DNA from: an uncultured Lachnospiraceae bacterium | GTDB taxonomy: Bacteria > Bacillota > Clostridia > Lachnospirales > Lachnospiraceae | Length of the DNA: 64,000 nt | Assembly: GCA_945913255.1 (NCBI GenBank) | Contig: CAMEDC010000007.1 | Location: 1 to 64,000, forward strand | Direction: 5' to 3' | Shown here: piece after piece, positions 1-8,684 of the stretch | Numbering within the stretch: the first letter of the stretch is position 1 | How the letters are laid out: every line of letters starts with the position of its first letter | Notes under the pieces: generated by a model | What the model was told of the DNA's origin: nothing | The model's input: the letters and a program-made list of their open reading frames with translations, nothing else | Database searches by the model: none | Translations under genes and position numbers: made by a program

Positions 1-73
1 CCCGACGGCAGTAGGTGAAACCCGGCGACGTCCCTCGCGAGGTAAACTTCAATTTGACTAATTTACAACCATT

Positions 74-1210
74 CTATTTCAAGATATAAAACCGATAATA
101 TAAGAGCAACCAGTTTGCGCGGAACCACTGCATAATCTGCCAGTAACCACAGCCACGCAGACTATATTCATCAATCAGATTAAATTTTGCCTGAAGACTC
201 CTGACATCTTCAAACCATACCTCATGCTCTACTCCGTTTCCCGTATACCGAAAAAACGGACTTTCCGCAACCTCGTCAAACCGGATGACAGCACCGTGTG
301 CAATGGCAATCCGAACTGCCTGTACATTGTTGATTGTAACTGCTTTTGTGATTCCCCTCTCAAACGGAAGAGGCCAGTCATATCCATAATTAGGGATTCC
401 CAGATCTATCTTCTCTGCCGGAATCTCCGTCAAAGCATACTCAACCACACGCCTCACCTGATTGATTGGAGCAACTGCCATCGGTGGTCCATAGGTATAT
501 CCCCACTCGTAAGTCATGAGTAATACATGGTCTGCCGCTTCTCCGAGCGCACGGTAATCCTTTCCGGCATACAAAAGACCAGGTTGATCGAAAGAAGTCT
601 TAGGTGCAAGGGCAACCGAAGTATGATATCCGTTAGCACGCATGGTATCTGCTACTTGCCATACAAAAGCGGTAAAGGCATCCCTGTCCTCCGGAAGAAT
701 ATATTCAAAATCAATATCAACACCCTGATACCGTTTCCTATCCATGACTTCCAGTAAATTCTGAATCAGATTATTCCGATATAGTGCATTGTTTACCACC
801 GAATGAATCAATTGATTGTTAAAAGCACCGTCAGGGCCAAATGGTGTCAGTGTTAAAATCGGCAGCGTTCCAAAATTTTCTGCCATGGCAATCATCCAGC
901 TGTCATCGCCATATGTTGGCGGAAGAAGTTCTCCTTCTGAAGTAAATCCGTAGGAAAATATAGGTAATTCCGAAAGGTACGGCAGTGTCTGCTCCAACAC
1001 CCATGGACTGATAAAAGGATAAGCATATCCGCTGACACCAATCCCTTTTGACGGATTCCTTGTGTTATCCCCAATAAAAAGAGCCTGCCCAACAGCAAGC
1101 TCATATGGGTATATCAGTTGATTGTCATAAATAATCTGTTCAGGATTGGCCCCCAATCCTGCCGCAATCTTGTCAACGGTATCACCCGGTTTTACCACAT
1201 AGATTTCCAT
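74..1210 (-). CDS. LysM plus GH18 spore peptidoglycan hydrolase (SleL/YaaH-like)
   Basis: A 378-residue protein with one LysM domain (about residues 2-46, opening MEIYVVKPGDTVDKIAAGLG) followed by a glycosyl hydrolase 18 barrel. The GH18 catalytic motif DxxDxDxE appears as YQGVDIDFEY at 161-170, with Glu169 as the expected acid. Family members SleL/YaaH are N-acetylglucosaminidases that degrade spore cortex fragments during germination. There is no signal peptide, as usual for SleL proteins, which reach the spore from the mother cell. Bacillus SleL normally has two LysM repeats; only one is visible here. The start is preceded by AAAGGTG. It is the last gene of the minus-strand run before the window edge and is separated from nth by about 130 bases. 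A spore role is inferred from the family. Confidence 0.85.
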   Translation of the reverse strand: MEIYVVKPGDTVDKIAAGLGANPEQIIYDNQLIYPYELAVGQALFIGDNTRNPSKGIGVSGYAYPFISPWVLEQTLPYLSELPIFSYGFTSEGELLPPTYGDDSWMIAMAENFGTLPILTLTPFGPDGAFNNQLIHSVVNNALYRNNLIQNLLEVMDRKRYQGVDIDFEYILPEDRDAFTAFVWQVADTMRANGYHTSVALAPKTSFDQPGLLYAGKDYRALGEAADHVLLMTYEWGYTYGPPMAVAPINQVRRVVEYALTEIPAEKIDLGIPNYGYDWPLPFERGITKAVTINNVQAVRIAIAHGAVIRFDEVAESPFFRYTGNGVEHEVWFEDVRSLQAKFNLIDEYSLRGCGYWQIMQWFRANWLLLYYRFYILK

Positions 1211-1244
1211 GCCGCACCTTTTATCTCAATTTGAAGGTTATCTA

Positions 1245-1273
1245 AATCTATGTAAATAAATCTGACAGTATTC
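1245..1273 (-). promoter_or_regulatory. Possible sporulation-type promoter for the spore hydrolase
   Basis: Upstream of the LysM-GH18 gene the minus strand reads GAATA (1269-1273), 16 bases, then CATAGATT (1245-1252). This loosely resembles the -35/-10 pairs used by the sporulation sigma factors E and G, but neither consensus is fully matched. No good sigma-A pair was seen in this gap. Low confidence. Confidence 0.25.
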
Positions 1274-1341
1274 AAATTATTCGCATATTTTCCCTTGTGT
1301 ATGAATCCTATTTTGCCGCAGAATCATGCGATAGCAGTCTT

Positions 1342-1977
1342 TTATACACCAGCCTTTTTACAAATGTCCTGCAGACAGCATTTGTCGCAATATGGCTTCG
1401 TTCTGGCTGTACAGATAGCCCTGCCGTGCTCCACCAGCCTGTGACAAAAATTATTTCCTTCTTCGGGTGGAATAATCTTCCAAAGTTCCTTTTCCACTTT
1501 TGCAGGTTCCTTGATACCATCTACCAATCCCATACGGTTTACCAGACGAATACAGTGTGTATCCGTGACAATCGCAGGCTTTCCAAACACATCTCCCATA
1601 ATCAGATTAGCACTTTTTCTTCCTACTCCCGGCAATTCCAGCAGTTTGCTAAAATCATCCGGAACCTTACAGTCATATACATCACGCAACATCTTCATAC
1701 AGGCACTGATATCCCTTGCCTTACTGTTGCCAAGTCCGCAGGGATGAACAATCTTTTCAATTTCTTCCACCGGTGCTTCTGCCAACGCATTTACATCGGG
1801 ATATTTTTTATAGAGTTTCTCTACTACAACATTCACTCTGGCATCCGTACACTGTGCAGCAAGGCGCACACTGACAAGTAGTTTCCAGGCCTGGTCATAA
1901 TCAAGACTGCATGCTGCATCCGGATATTCCACTTTCAATCTCTCGATAATTTCTAATGTTCTCTGCTTTTTTGTCAT
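1342..1977 (-). CDS. nth: Endonuclease III (DNA glycosylase/AP lyase)
   Basis: Base-excision repair enzyme that removes oxidised pyrimidines and nicks at AP sites. The helix-hairpin-helix with the catalytic lysine reads LPGVGRKSAN, followed by the catalytic aspartate in VTDTHC. The C-terminal iron-sulfur loop has four cysteines spaced C-X7-C-X2-C-X5-C, one residue longer in the first gap than the classic C-X6-C. I chose the ATG at 1977 (211 residues, the same length as the E. coli enzyme) because AGAGGA lies eight bases upstream; an in-frame ATG at 2019 has a poorly placed ribosome site and would add 14 residues. It follows rlmH closely and is probably in the same transcript. Confidence 0.93.
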   Translation of the reverse strand: MTKKQRTLEIIERLKVEYPDAACSLDYDQAWKLLVSVRLAAQCTDARVNVVVEKLYKKYPDVNALAEAPVEEIEKIVHPCGLGNSKARDISACMKMLRDVYDCKVPDDFSKLLELPGVGRKSANLIMGDVFGKPAIVTDTHCIRLVNRMGLVDGIKEPAKVEKELWKIIPPEEGNNFCHRLVEHGRAICTARTKPYCDKCCLQDICKKAGV

Positions 1978-2028
1978 TTTTTCAATTCCTCTTTTCTCCT
2001 CACAGAGAATTAGAATCATTTTCCTGTA

Positions 2029-2508
2029 TTACTTATGATATGGCTCTCCGTTTATGATGCGGAAACAACGATAAATCTGCTCCGTCAAAATGACACGCAT
2101 CAGTTGATGAGGAAATGTCATATCCGAAAAGCTTAATGCCATGTCGGATCGTCTTTTTACAGATTCGTGTAATCCAAGAGAACCGCCGATAACAAATGCC
2201 ACATGGCTTGTTCCAGTTACCGTCAGCTTTTCCAGCCATTCGGCAAACTTTTCCGAAGAAAACCTTTTTCCCTCAATTTCCAGAGTACAGACAAACATAT
2301 CCTCACGAAGCTTTTCCAGTATGCGCTGAGCTTCTCTCTCCTTTATCTGTTCCTCAAGGTTCTTTCCGACCCCATCCGGCGTTTTCTCATCGGCGACCTC
2401 AATCATCTCCAGCCTGCAGTACCTGCTGAGACGTTTTTCATATTCTGCAATAGCGTCTCTGTAAAACTTTTCTTTTACTTTTCCGACGCAGATAACGGTA
2501 ATTTTCAT
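2029..2508 (-). CDS. rlmH: 23S rRNA (pseudouridine-1915 N3) methyltransferase RlmH
   Basis: A 159-residue SPOUT-class methyltransferase that methylates pseudouridine 1915 in helix 69 of 23S rRNA. The SAM-binding knot is recognisable in FVIGGSLGLHESV and in the C-terminal stretch SFSDMTFPHQLMRVILTEQ, and the protein ends in the conserved GEPYHK. Length matches the family (about 155-160). The start codon overlaps the stop of the upstream zinc-ribbon gene by four bases, so translation is probably coupled. The enzyme acts on assembled 70S ribosomes. Confidence 0.95.
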   Translation of the reverse strand: MKITVICVGKVKEKFYRDAIAEYEKRLSRYCRLEMIEVADEKTPDGVGKNLEEQIKEREAQRILEKLREDMFVCTLEIEGKRFSSEKFAEWLEKLTVTGTSHVAFVIGGSLGLHESVKRRSDMALSFSDMTFPHQLMRVILTEQIYRCFRIINGEPYHK

Positions 2509-3194
2509 TTCTCAAAAATCTCTTCGTAAACGTAATCGTCTATAAACTTTTCCAGAAAACCCTGATCCAGATTGACAAATTGTCGGTTCAACTTCTCCTT
2601 GATACAGGTAAATCTCTTAAAATACAAGATTTCTTCCGTATCTTCCTCCGATTTTACCGCCTTGTCAATCTCTTCTGCATTCAGGTTCTCTTTGCACCAG
2701 TCCAGAAGAGTGCTTCTCAGTGAATTTTCCGACTCTGCTTTCTTATCAAATAATTTTGCATTTTTGATTGACATGATGCCCGAAACAAGAAACAGAATAA
2801 AGATTGCACCCATCACTCCATAGAACAGATAGGGATTTCCCATTCTGATCGGTAAAATCTCTGTCGCACCGAGAATTACCAGTACAATACCAATCGTACC
2901 GATTATCATCAATATCCATCCGGAGGATCGGTTCTCGCTTGCTCTCTCCGAACTGTCCTGATAAGGTATGTAGGAAACAGTTTCTTCCTGTTTTTCCGTT
3001 TCGCTTTCTTCTGCCTTCTGTTTTGTCAGTTCTGTAAATGCCTGCTCAGCCGGAATCGCATCAAACATCACATCCTCGTCTGCCTTAACTGCATCATTTT
3101 CCATTGGTTCCTCATCCACCAATTTCACACCACAGTCTGCACAGACAGTAAACCCTTCCCTATACTCACTTTTACATTTTGGACACCATGGCAT
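2505..3194 (-). CDS. Zinc-ribbon membrane protein of unknown function
   Basis: A 229-residue protein with an N-terminal zinc ribbon (CPKCKSEYREGFTVCADCG, four cysteines), a polar, acidic linker to about residue 100, two adjacent transmembrane segments (GWILMIIGTIGIVLVILGAT and FYGVMGAIFILFLVSGIMSI) and an acidic, helical C-terminal region of about 80 residues. I chose the ATG at 3194 because AGAAGG sits nine bases upstream; a TTG at 3203 directly abuts the same ribosome site and is unlikely. It lies between nfnB and rlmH in a tight run and overlaps rlmH by four bases. Zinc ribbon plus membrane anchor is common in Clostridia but gives no specific function. Confidence 0.75.
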   Translation of the reverse strand: MPWCPKCKSEYREGFTVCADCGVKLVDEEPMENDAVKADEDVMFDAIPAEQAFTELTKQKAEESETEKQEETVSYIPYQDSSERASENRSSGWILMIIGTIGIVLVILGATEILPIRMGNPYLFYGVMGAIFILFLVSGIMSIKNAKLFDKKAESENSLRSTLLDWCKENLNAEEIDKAVKSEEDTEEILYFKRFTCIKEKLNRQFVNLDQGFLEKFIDDYVYEEIFEK

Positions 3195-3221
3195 ACCCTT
3201 CAACCTTCTTTCATTTATCCG

Positions 3222-4607
3222 CTATTTGTTGCTCAGATACTCGTCAATTCCCTTTGCCGCTGCTTTTCCTGCCCCCATAGCAAGAATCACCGTTGCTGCT
3301 CCCGTAACAGCATCTCCACCAGCGTAAACACCTTCCTTGGTGGTCTGACCATTCTCCTCTTCCGCAACAATACACTTCCATTTATTTGTTTCAAGACCTT
3401 CCGTTGTAGATGAAATCAATGGATTCGGCGAAGTTCCGAGAGACATGATAACGGTATCAAGTTCCATAACAAATTCAGACCCGGGAATTTCCACAGGACG
3501 TCGGCGCCCTGAAGCATCCGGCTCACCAAGCTCCATCCTGATACATTTCATACCGGTTACCCAGCCCTTTTCATCTGCCAAAATTTCTGTTGGATTCGTC
3601 AGTAAATCAAAAATAATACCCTCTTCCTTTGCATGATGTACCTCTTCCACTCTGGCAGGAAGCTCTTCTTCACTTCTACGGTATACAATATGTACTTCCG
3701 CACCGAGACGAAGCGCAGTACGGGCGGCATCCATCGCCACATTTCCACCGCCGACAACCGCAACCTTTTTACTGCGCATAATCGGAGTGTTTGAATTTTC
3801 ATCAAATGCTTTCATCAAATTACTTCTGGTAAGGTATTCATTTGCAGAGAATACACCGTTTGAATTTTCACCGGGAATTCCCATAAATTTCGGCAAACCT
3901 GCACCCGAGCCGATAAATACAGCATCAAATCCCTCTTCTTCTATCAATTCATCTATGGTAACGGATTTACCTACTACCACGTTTGTCTCAATCTGAACAC
4001 CAAGCGATTTTACATTTTCGATTTCTTTTGCAACAACAGCTTTCTTCGGAAGACGGAACTCTGGAATGCCATATACCAATACTCCTCCCGGTTCGTGCAG
4101 TGCTTCAAATATGGTAACATCATATCCCATCTTTGCAAGGTCTCCAGCGCAGGTAAGACCTGCCGGTCCGGAACCGATAACTGCCACTCTTTTTCCTTTT
4201 TTTACAGCAGCACCCTCGGGCTTTATTCCATTCTCTCGCGCCCAGTCGGCGACAAAACGTTCCAGCTTTCCGATGGAAATGGGATCTCCCTTGATACCGC
4301 GGATACATTTTCCTTCACACTGGCTTTCCTGCGGGCAGACACGTCCGCAAACTGCAGGCAATGCACTGGACTGGCTGATAATTTTATAAGCTTCTTCGAT
4401 ATTCCCGTTCTTTACCTGTTCGATGAAACCGGGTATATTGATGGAAACCGGACAGCCTTTAATACACTGAGCATTTTTACAGTTAATGCATCTGGAAGCC
4501 TCATCCATTGCCTCCTCTTTATTGTAACCAAGGCAAACTTCTTCAAAATTTGCTGCTCTCTTCTTTGCGTCCTGTTCTCTTACAGGAACCTTCTTCAAAA
4601 CATCCAT
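3222..4607 (-). CDS. nfnB: NADPH-side subunit of the NfnAB transhydrogenase
   Basis: A 461-residue flavoprotein homologous to the small subunit of glutamate synthase. Eight cysteines for two 4Fe-4S clusters lie at 40, 43, 48, 52 and 87, 91, 97, 101. An FAD Rossmann motif (VIGSGPAG) is at about 143-150 and a second, NADP-type motif (AVVGGGNVAMDAARTA) near 285-300. On its own it could be called a GltD/GltA-like protein, but the preceding gene encodes an NfnA-type [2Fe-2S] flavoprotein. This pairing is the NADH-dependent reduced ferredoxin:NADP+ oxidoreductase, which forms NADPH by flavin-based electron bifurcation in many anaerobes. Only 18 bases separate it from nfnA. Confidence 0.88.
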   Translation of the reverse strand: MDVLKKVPVREQDAKKRAANFEEVCLGYNKEEAMDEASRCINCKNAQCIKGCPVSINIPGFIEQVKNGNIEEAYKIISQSSALPAVCGRVCPQESQCEGKCIRGIKGDPISIGKLERFVADWARENGIKPEGAAVKKGKRVAVIGSGPAGLTCAGDLAKMGYDVTIFEALHEPGGVLVYGIPEFRLPKKAVVAKEIENVKSLGVQIETNVVVGKSVTIDELIEEEGFDAVFIGSGAGLPKFMGIPGENSNGVFSANEYLTRSNLMKAFDENSNTPIMRSKKVAVVGGGNVAMDAARTALRLGAEVHIVYRRSEEELPARVEEVHHAKEEGIIFDLLTNPTEILADEKGWVTGMKCIRMELGEPDASGRRRPVEIPGSEFVMELDTVIMSLGTSPNPLISSTTEGLETNKWKCIVAEEENGQTTKEGVYAGGDAVTGAATVILAMGAGKAAAKGIDEYLSNK

Positions 4608-4625
4608 CTTAAATTTTCCCTCCGT

Positions 4626-5504
4626 TTAATTGCAGTTTCCGCAGTTGCCATGATGTGAATCGCCCTCTTGCAGCTTCAGCATAGCCCTGCCTTCCTCAGT
4701 CTTATAAATCTGCTGACGACGCATAGCCTCGTCGAAGTTTACAGCGTGTCCGTCAAATTCCGGCCCGTCCACACAGGCAAATTTTACTTTTCCATCCACT
4801 GTCACACGGCATGCTCCGCACATTCCCGTTCCATCTACCATGATAGGATTCAGACTGACAACAGTAGGAATATTCAGTTCCTTCGTAAGAAGGCACACAA
4901 ATTTCATCATAATCATAGGGCCGATGGCAATACAAACATCATACTGTTTTCCTTCTGCCACCAGGTCTTTTATTGTCTGAGTAACCATACCGCTTCGTCC
5001 GTAAGAACCATCGTCTGTTGTAATGTACAGATTCCCGGCTACAGCCTCCATCTCATTTTCCAGAATCAGCAGGCTTTTTGTTTTACTGCCGACAATCACG
5101 TCTGCATCCACACCATTTTCATGCAGCCATTTTACCTGAGGATACACCGGTGCAGCTCCGACCCCGCCTGCTACGAACAGGATCTTTTTCTTTTTTAATT
5201 CCTCCAAAGGTTCCTTAACCAGTTCTGACGGGCATCCGAGAGGCCCTACAAAATCATGGAAGGCATCTCCTTCTTTCAAATCAGCCATCATCTTTGTTGC
5301 TGCACCTACGCATTGAAATACAATGGTAACCCTTCCTTTTTCTCTGTCATAATCACAGATTGTAAGTGGTATTCTTTCCCCTTCTTCATTCATTCTTACA
5401 ATGACAAACTGACCAGGCATACATGACTTTGCAACCCGCTTTGCCTCCACATCCATCAGATAAATATTTGTGGTAAGCTCACTCTTTTTTACAATCTTAT
5501 ACAT
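4626..5504 (-). CDS. nfnA: NADH-side subunit of the NfnAB transhydrogenase
   Basis: A 292-residue protein of the ferredoxin-NADP reductase type, related to PyrK and to sulfide dehydrogenase subunit B. It has an FAD-binding RIPLT motif near residue 44, a nucleotide-binding VAGGVGAAPVYP near 110, and the [2Fe-2S] ligands in GTGMCGACRVTV with a further cysteine about 12 residues on. The C-terminus ends HHGNCGNCN, adding a terminal CxxC of unknown meaning. It precedes nfnB in the same transcript. The alternative name dihydroorotate dehydrogenase electron-transfer subunit is less likely because no pyrD is present and nfnB is adjacent. Confidence 0.87.
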   Translation of the reverse strand: MYKIVKKSELTTNIYLMDVEAKRVAKSCMPGQFVIVRMNEEGERIPLTICDYDREKGRVTIVFQCVGAATKMMADLKEGDAFHDFVGPLGCPSELVKEPLEELKKKKILFVAGGVGAAPVYPQVKWLHENGVDADVIVGSKTKSLLILENEMEAVAGNLYITTDDGSYGRSGMVTQTIKDLVAEGKQYDVCIAIGPMIMMKFVCLLTKELNIPTVVSLNPIMVDGTGMCGACRVTVDGKVKFACVDGPEFDGHAVNFDEAMRRQQIYKTEEGRAMLKLQEGDSHHGNCGNCN

Positions 5505-5515
5505 AATCCACCTCT

Positions 5516-6973
5516 CTATTCCCCGCTCTGGGAATCCTCCTTTATTTCTAATTCAGTCAATACAATTCGGTTGTAGCTGTCACTCTCAATTCTAAATCGC
5601 TCACCTGAATAGATATTAACTGCAAAATTCGTTCCGGTCTTGGTAAGACTTCCATCTGCTCCCCGCAGGATTTCCGCTATGACATAAAAGTCTCCTACAT
5701 CCCTGACATTTGTTACATACTGATATTCGTATTTATAGGCAGCATCACTTTCGTCAAAGTGTCCCGTTTCATCACGTATCTTACCGCACATCATAGAATA
5801 TTCCACTACCGCTGCAACTGCCTGCTCCGGTGTAAATTCCGTGTTTAATACAAGCTGATAGGAACGCTCCGCTGTCTCTCCCGTCACGCCATCAATAATC
5901 CGGGCAAATTTATAGGTTGATTTTCCTAATGGCATAGGAATCGGTCCTTTATACAACTGCGAGGAATAAGTCGGCTCAGAACCATCTGTTGTATAGTAAA
6001 CTTCTCCTTCATCATCCAGAATTTCAATATTTATCGGGCAATTATATTCGCCGCTTATAACACTGACCTCGGGAGCAGGTATCACATCGTTTTCGATATG
6101 ATATTCTTTTGTTGCCACATCACTGACAATTCCGTTATCATTGATAAAAATTGCACGAATCAGATAATCGCCATCTTCCAGAATAATCGGAGCCGTATAC
6201 TTATCACTGTTTTCATCCGGCTCATTTCCATCCGTGGTATAGTATATTTTCCCGGACCCCTGTGCAGAAAGCTTTAAAATCTGAATGCTCGTATAATATC
6301 CTTCCTTTATACTGAACTCCGGCTCCCTCGCAATATAATTCTGATAAGTAGTAAGAATTTGCTCATTATTACTGCCCATAAGCAATTCATTGATAGTTTT
6401 GTAATCTCCTCTCGCACGATAGATAGCTATCAGTTTTCCATATGCTCTGTCCAACTGTTCCAATGAAGCATTCTCATTTCCCGTAATACTCCGGAGAAGA
6501 TATTCATATTCAATTTTATTGTTTTTCAGCATATAAACTTCTGCCATGCTGAATTGAAGTTCTATATTGTCTTCATCGAGTTCCAGTGCTCTGTTATAAC
6601 AGGCGATTGCCTTGTCATAATTTCCGGATGCGGTACACTCTATTGCTTCTGATATCTGGTATTCCTCTGAATTATATCGATAAACCCAGACACCCATACC
6701 AATTGCAGCCACTAAAATCAATAAGGCGAGTGCAACAGCAAACTGCCACATGTGGTGTCGTTTTGGAGGGTGCAAACTTTCTTCCGTGTCATCCGAGGTA
6801 TTTTCCAGCTCACCAGATTTCTGACCGATATCCTCCACTATATCCTGAATTGACTGCTGCATATTCTGTTCCAGCTCCGGTTCAAAATCAGGTACGATAT
6901 GGATATCTTCCCCGCAATGCTCGCAATACAGAGTACCTTCCCGCATTTCATTTCCACAGTTTGGACACTTCAT
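5516..6973 (-). CDS. Zinc-ribbon/TPR membrane protein with two chitobiase-type C-terminal repeats
   Basis: A 485-residue protein of unknown function with clear modules: an N-terminal zinc ribbon (CPNCGNEMREGTLYCEHCG), an acidic linker, one transmembrane helix (about 77-97, WQFAVALALLILVAAIGMGV), a TPR region (about 105-170, ECTASGNYDKAIACYNRALE), then two beta-rich repeats each carrying YYTTDGxEP (about residues 240 and 320). That last motif marks the CHB_HEX_C-type domain found at the end of some chitobiases and other surface proteins. The zinc ribbon should be cytoplasmic and the repeats extracellular. It sits directly upstream of nfnA and downstream of fhs, but there is no evident functional link. 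Confidence 0.75.
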   Translation of the reverse strand: MKCPNCGNEMREGTLYCEHCGEDIHIVPDFEPELEQNMQQSIQDIVEDIGQKSGELENTSDDTEESLHPPKRHHMWQFAVALALLILVAAIGMGVWVYRYNSEEYQISEAIECTASGNYDKAIACYNRALELDEDNIELQFSMAEVYMLKNNKIEYEYLLRSITGNENASLEQLDRAYGKLIAIYRARGDYKTINELLMGSNNEQILTTYQNYIAREPEFSIKEGYYTSIQILKLSAQGSGKIYYTTDGNEPDENSDKYTAPIILEDGDYLIRAIFINDNGIVSDVATKEYHIENDVIPAPEVSVISGEYNCPINIEILDDEGEVYYTTDGSEPTYSSQLYKGPIPMPLGKSTYKFARIIDGVTGETAERSYQLVLNTEFTPEQAVAAVVEYSMMCGKIRDETGHFDESDAAYKYEYQYVTNVRDVGDFYVIAEILRGADGSLTKTGTNFAVNIYSGERFRIESDSYNRIVLTELEIKEDSQSGE

Positions 6974-6997
6974 AACTACAGTTTCCTCTCAATTATG

Positions 6998-8668
6998 CTA
7001 GAACAAGCCTGTAATAACGCCCTTCTCATCCACATCAATTCCGTAAGCAGCAGGTTGTTTTGGCAATCCCGGCATGGTCATAACCTCTCCTGTCAAAGCA
7101 ACCACAAAACCGGCACCGGCAGAAACATAAACCTCTCTTACGCTTAATTCAAATCCTTCCGGTCTGCCCAGAAGTTTGGGATCATCCGAAAGAGAATACT
7201 GGTTTTTCGCCATACATATCGGCAGGTTTTCGAATCCCAGTTCCGTCAGTTTCTGAAGCTGTTTTTCCGCTGTAACCGAAAAGTTTACACTTCCCGCCCC
7301 ATAAATTTCCTTTGCAATTGTAACTATCTTTTCTTTCAAAGGCATTTCATCCGGATAAAGCACACGGAAATTACTTTCTTTTGTTTCAAGTGTTTCCAGT
7401 ACCTTTTCCGCCAGGGCAATTCCGCCTTCTCCGCCCTTTTCCCAAACCTGTGAAAGAGCAAATTCACATCCCAGATTTTCACAGAACTCTCTTACATATT
7501 GTACTTCCTGCTCCGTATCAGTCACAAAAGAATTCAATGTGACAATGATAGGCACACCAAACTTATGTAAATTTTCAATGTGCTTTTCAAGATTTACAAT
7601 TCCTCTTTTCAGTGCATCCAGATTTTCGGTTTTCAGTTCTGTCTTGGGAACACCACCGTTATACTTTAAAGCACGGATAGTTGCGACAAGTACCACAGCA
7701 TCCGGTTTTAAACCTGCCATACGGCACTTTATGTCAAAAAACTTTTCCGCACCCAGATCTGCGCCAAAACCTGCCTCTGTGATGCAATAATCTGCCATTT
7801 TTAAGGCCGATTTGGTAGCACGTACGGAATTGCATCCATGCGCAATGTTTGCAAAGGGTCCACCATGTACCAGAGCCGGCGTGTGCTCCAAAGTCTGAAT
7901 CAGATTCGGCTTCATGGCATCCTTCAAAAGTGCTGCCATTGCGCCAACTGCTTTCAGCTGCCCCGCCGTCACAGGCTCCCCGGCATAATTATATGCCACA
8001 ACAATTCGGGACAGTCTTTCTTTCAAATCTTCCATATTTTCCGCAAGACAAAGAATTGCCATAATCTCGCTCGCTACCGTTATCACAAAATGGTCTTCTC
8101 GCACAAAGCCGTCAGTCTTTTTTCCCAATCCAATCACAATATTCCGCAAAGCTCTGTCATTCATGTCTTCACAGCGTTTCCATACAATTTGTCTGGTATC
8201 AATCTGCAGTTCATTTCCCTGTTGAATATGATTATCTAAAAGTGCTGCCAGTAAATTATTTGCGGATGTAATTGCGTGGAAGTCACCTGTAAAATGCAGA
8301 TTCAAATCCTCCATGGGGACCACCTGTGCATACCCACCACCGGCTGCACCTCCTTTTATTCCAAAACAGGGGCCAAGGGATGGCTCACGAAGCGCAATGA
8401 CTGCAAGTTTTCCAAGCTTACCGAAAGCCTGTCCAAGTCCTACACTTGTGGTTGTTTTTCCTTCTCCGGCGGGTGTCGGATTGATTGCCGTTACCAATAT
8501 CAGCTTACCATTCGGTTTTTCCTTCAGGCTTTCGATATATTCATCAGAAAGCTTTGCTTTATATTTTCCGTAAAGCTCCAATTCGTCTTCCGATATTCCG
8601 AGACGCTCCGCGACTTTTCCAATCGGTTCCATTACCGCTTCCTGTGCAATTTCAATGTCCGTCTTCAT
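6998..8668 (-). CDS. fhs: Formate-tetrahydrofolate ligase
   Basis: A 556-residue enzyme that makes 10-formyl-tetrahydrofolate from formate, THF and ATP: a step of the methyl branch of acetogenesis and, more generally, one-carbon supply in anaerobes. The ATP-binding loop reads [14 protein letters not shown] at about residues 60-75, and the conserved [20 protein letters not shown] follows. Length is typical (about 556). The start has AAAGGAG upstream. Only 16 bases separate it from the end of ftsK, and nfnAB lies downstream, so the cluster mixes chromosome segregation, one-carbon and redox genes. A full Wood-Ljungdahl pathway cannot be concluded from this gene alone. Confidence 0.97.
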   Translation of the reverse strand: MKTDIEIAQEAVMEPIGKVAERLGISEDELELYGKYKAKLSDEYIESLKEKPNGKLILVTAINPTPAGEGKTTTSVGLGQAFGKLGKLAVIALREPSLGPCFGIKGGAAGGGYAQVVPMEDLNLHFTGDFHAITSANNLLAALLDNHIQQGNELQIDTRQIVWKRCEDMNDRALRNIVIGLGKKTDGFVREDHFVITVASEIMAILCLAENMEDLKERLSRIVVAYNYAGEPVTAGQLKAVGAMAALLKDAMKPNLIQTLEHTPALVHGGPFANIAHGCNSVRATKSALKMADYCITEAGFGADLGAEKFFDIKCRMAGLKPDAVVLVATIRALKYNGGVPKTELKTENLDALKRGIVNLEKHIENLHKFGVPIIVTLNSFVTDTEQEVQYVREFCENLGCEFALSQVWEKGGEGGIALAEKVLETLETKESNFRVLYPDEMPLKEKIVTIAKEIYGAGSVNFSVTAEKQLQKLTELGFENLPICMAKNQYSLSDDPKLLGRPEGFELSVREVYVSAGAGFVVALTGEVMTMPGLPKQPAAYGIDVDEKGVITGLF

Positions 8669-8684
8669 TTTATGAACTCCTTTC

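Noticed and set aside
3192-3203. TTG start for the zinc-ribbon protein at 3203
   Set aside because: AGAAGG directly abuts the TTG, leaving no spacing; the ATG nine bases after the site is better.
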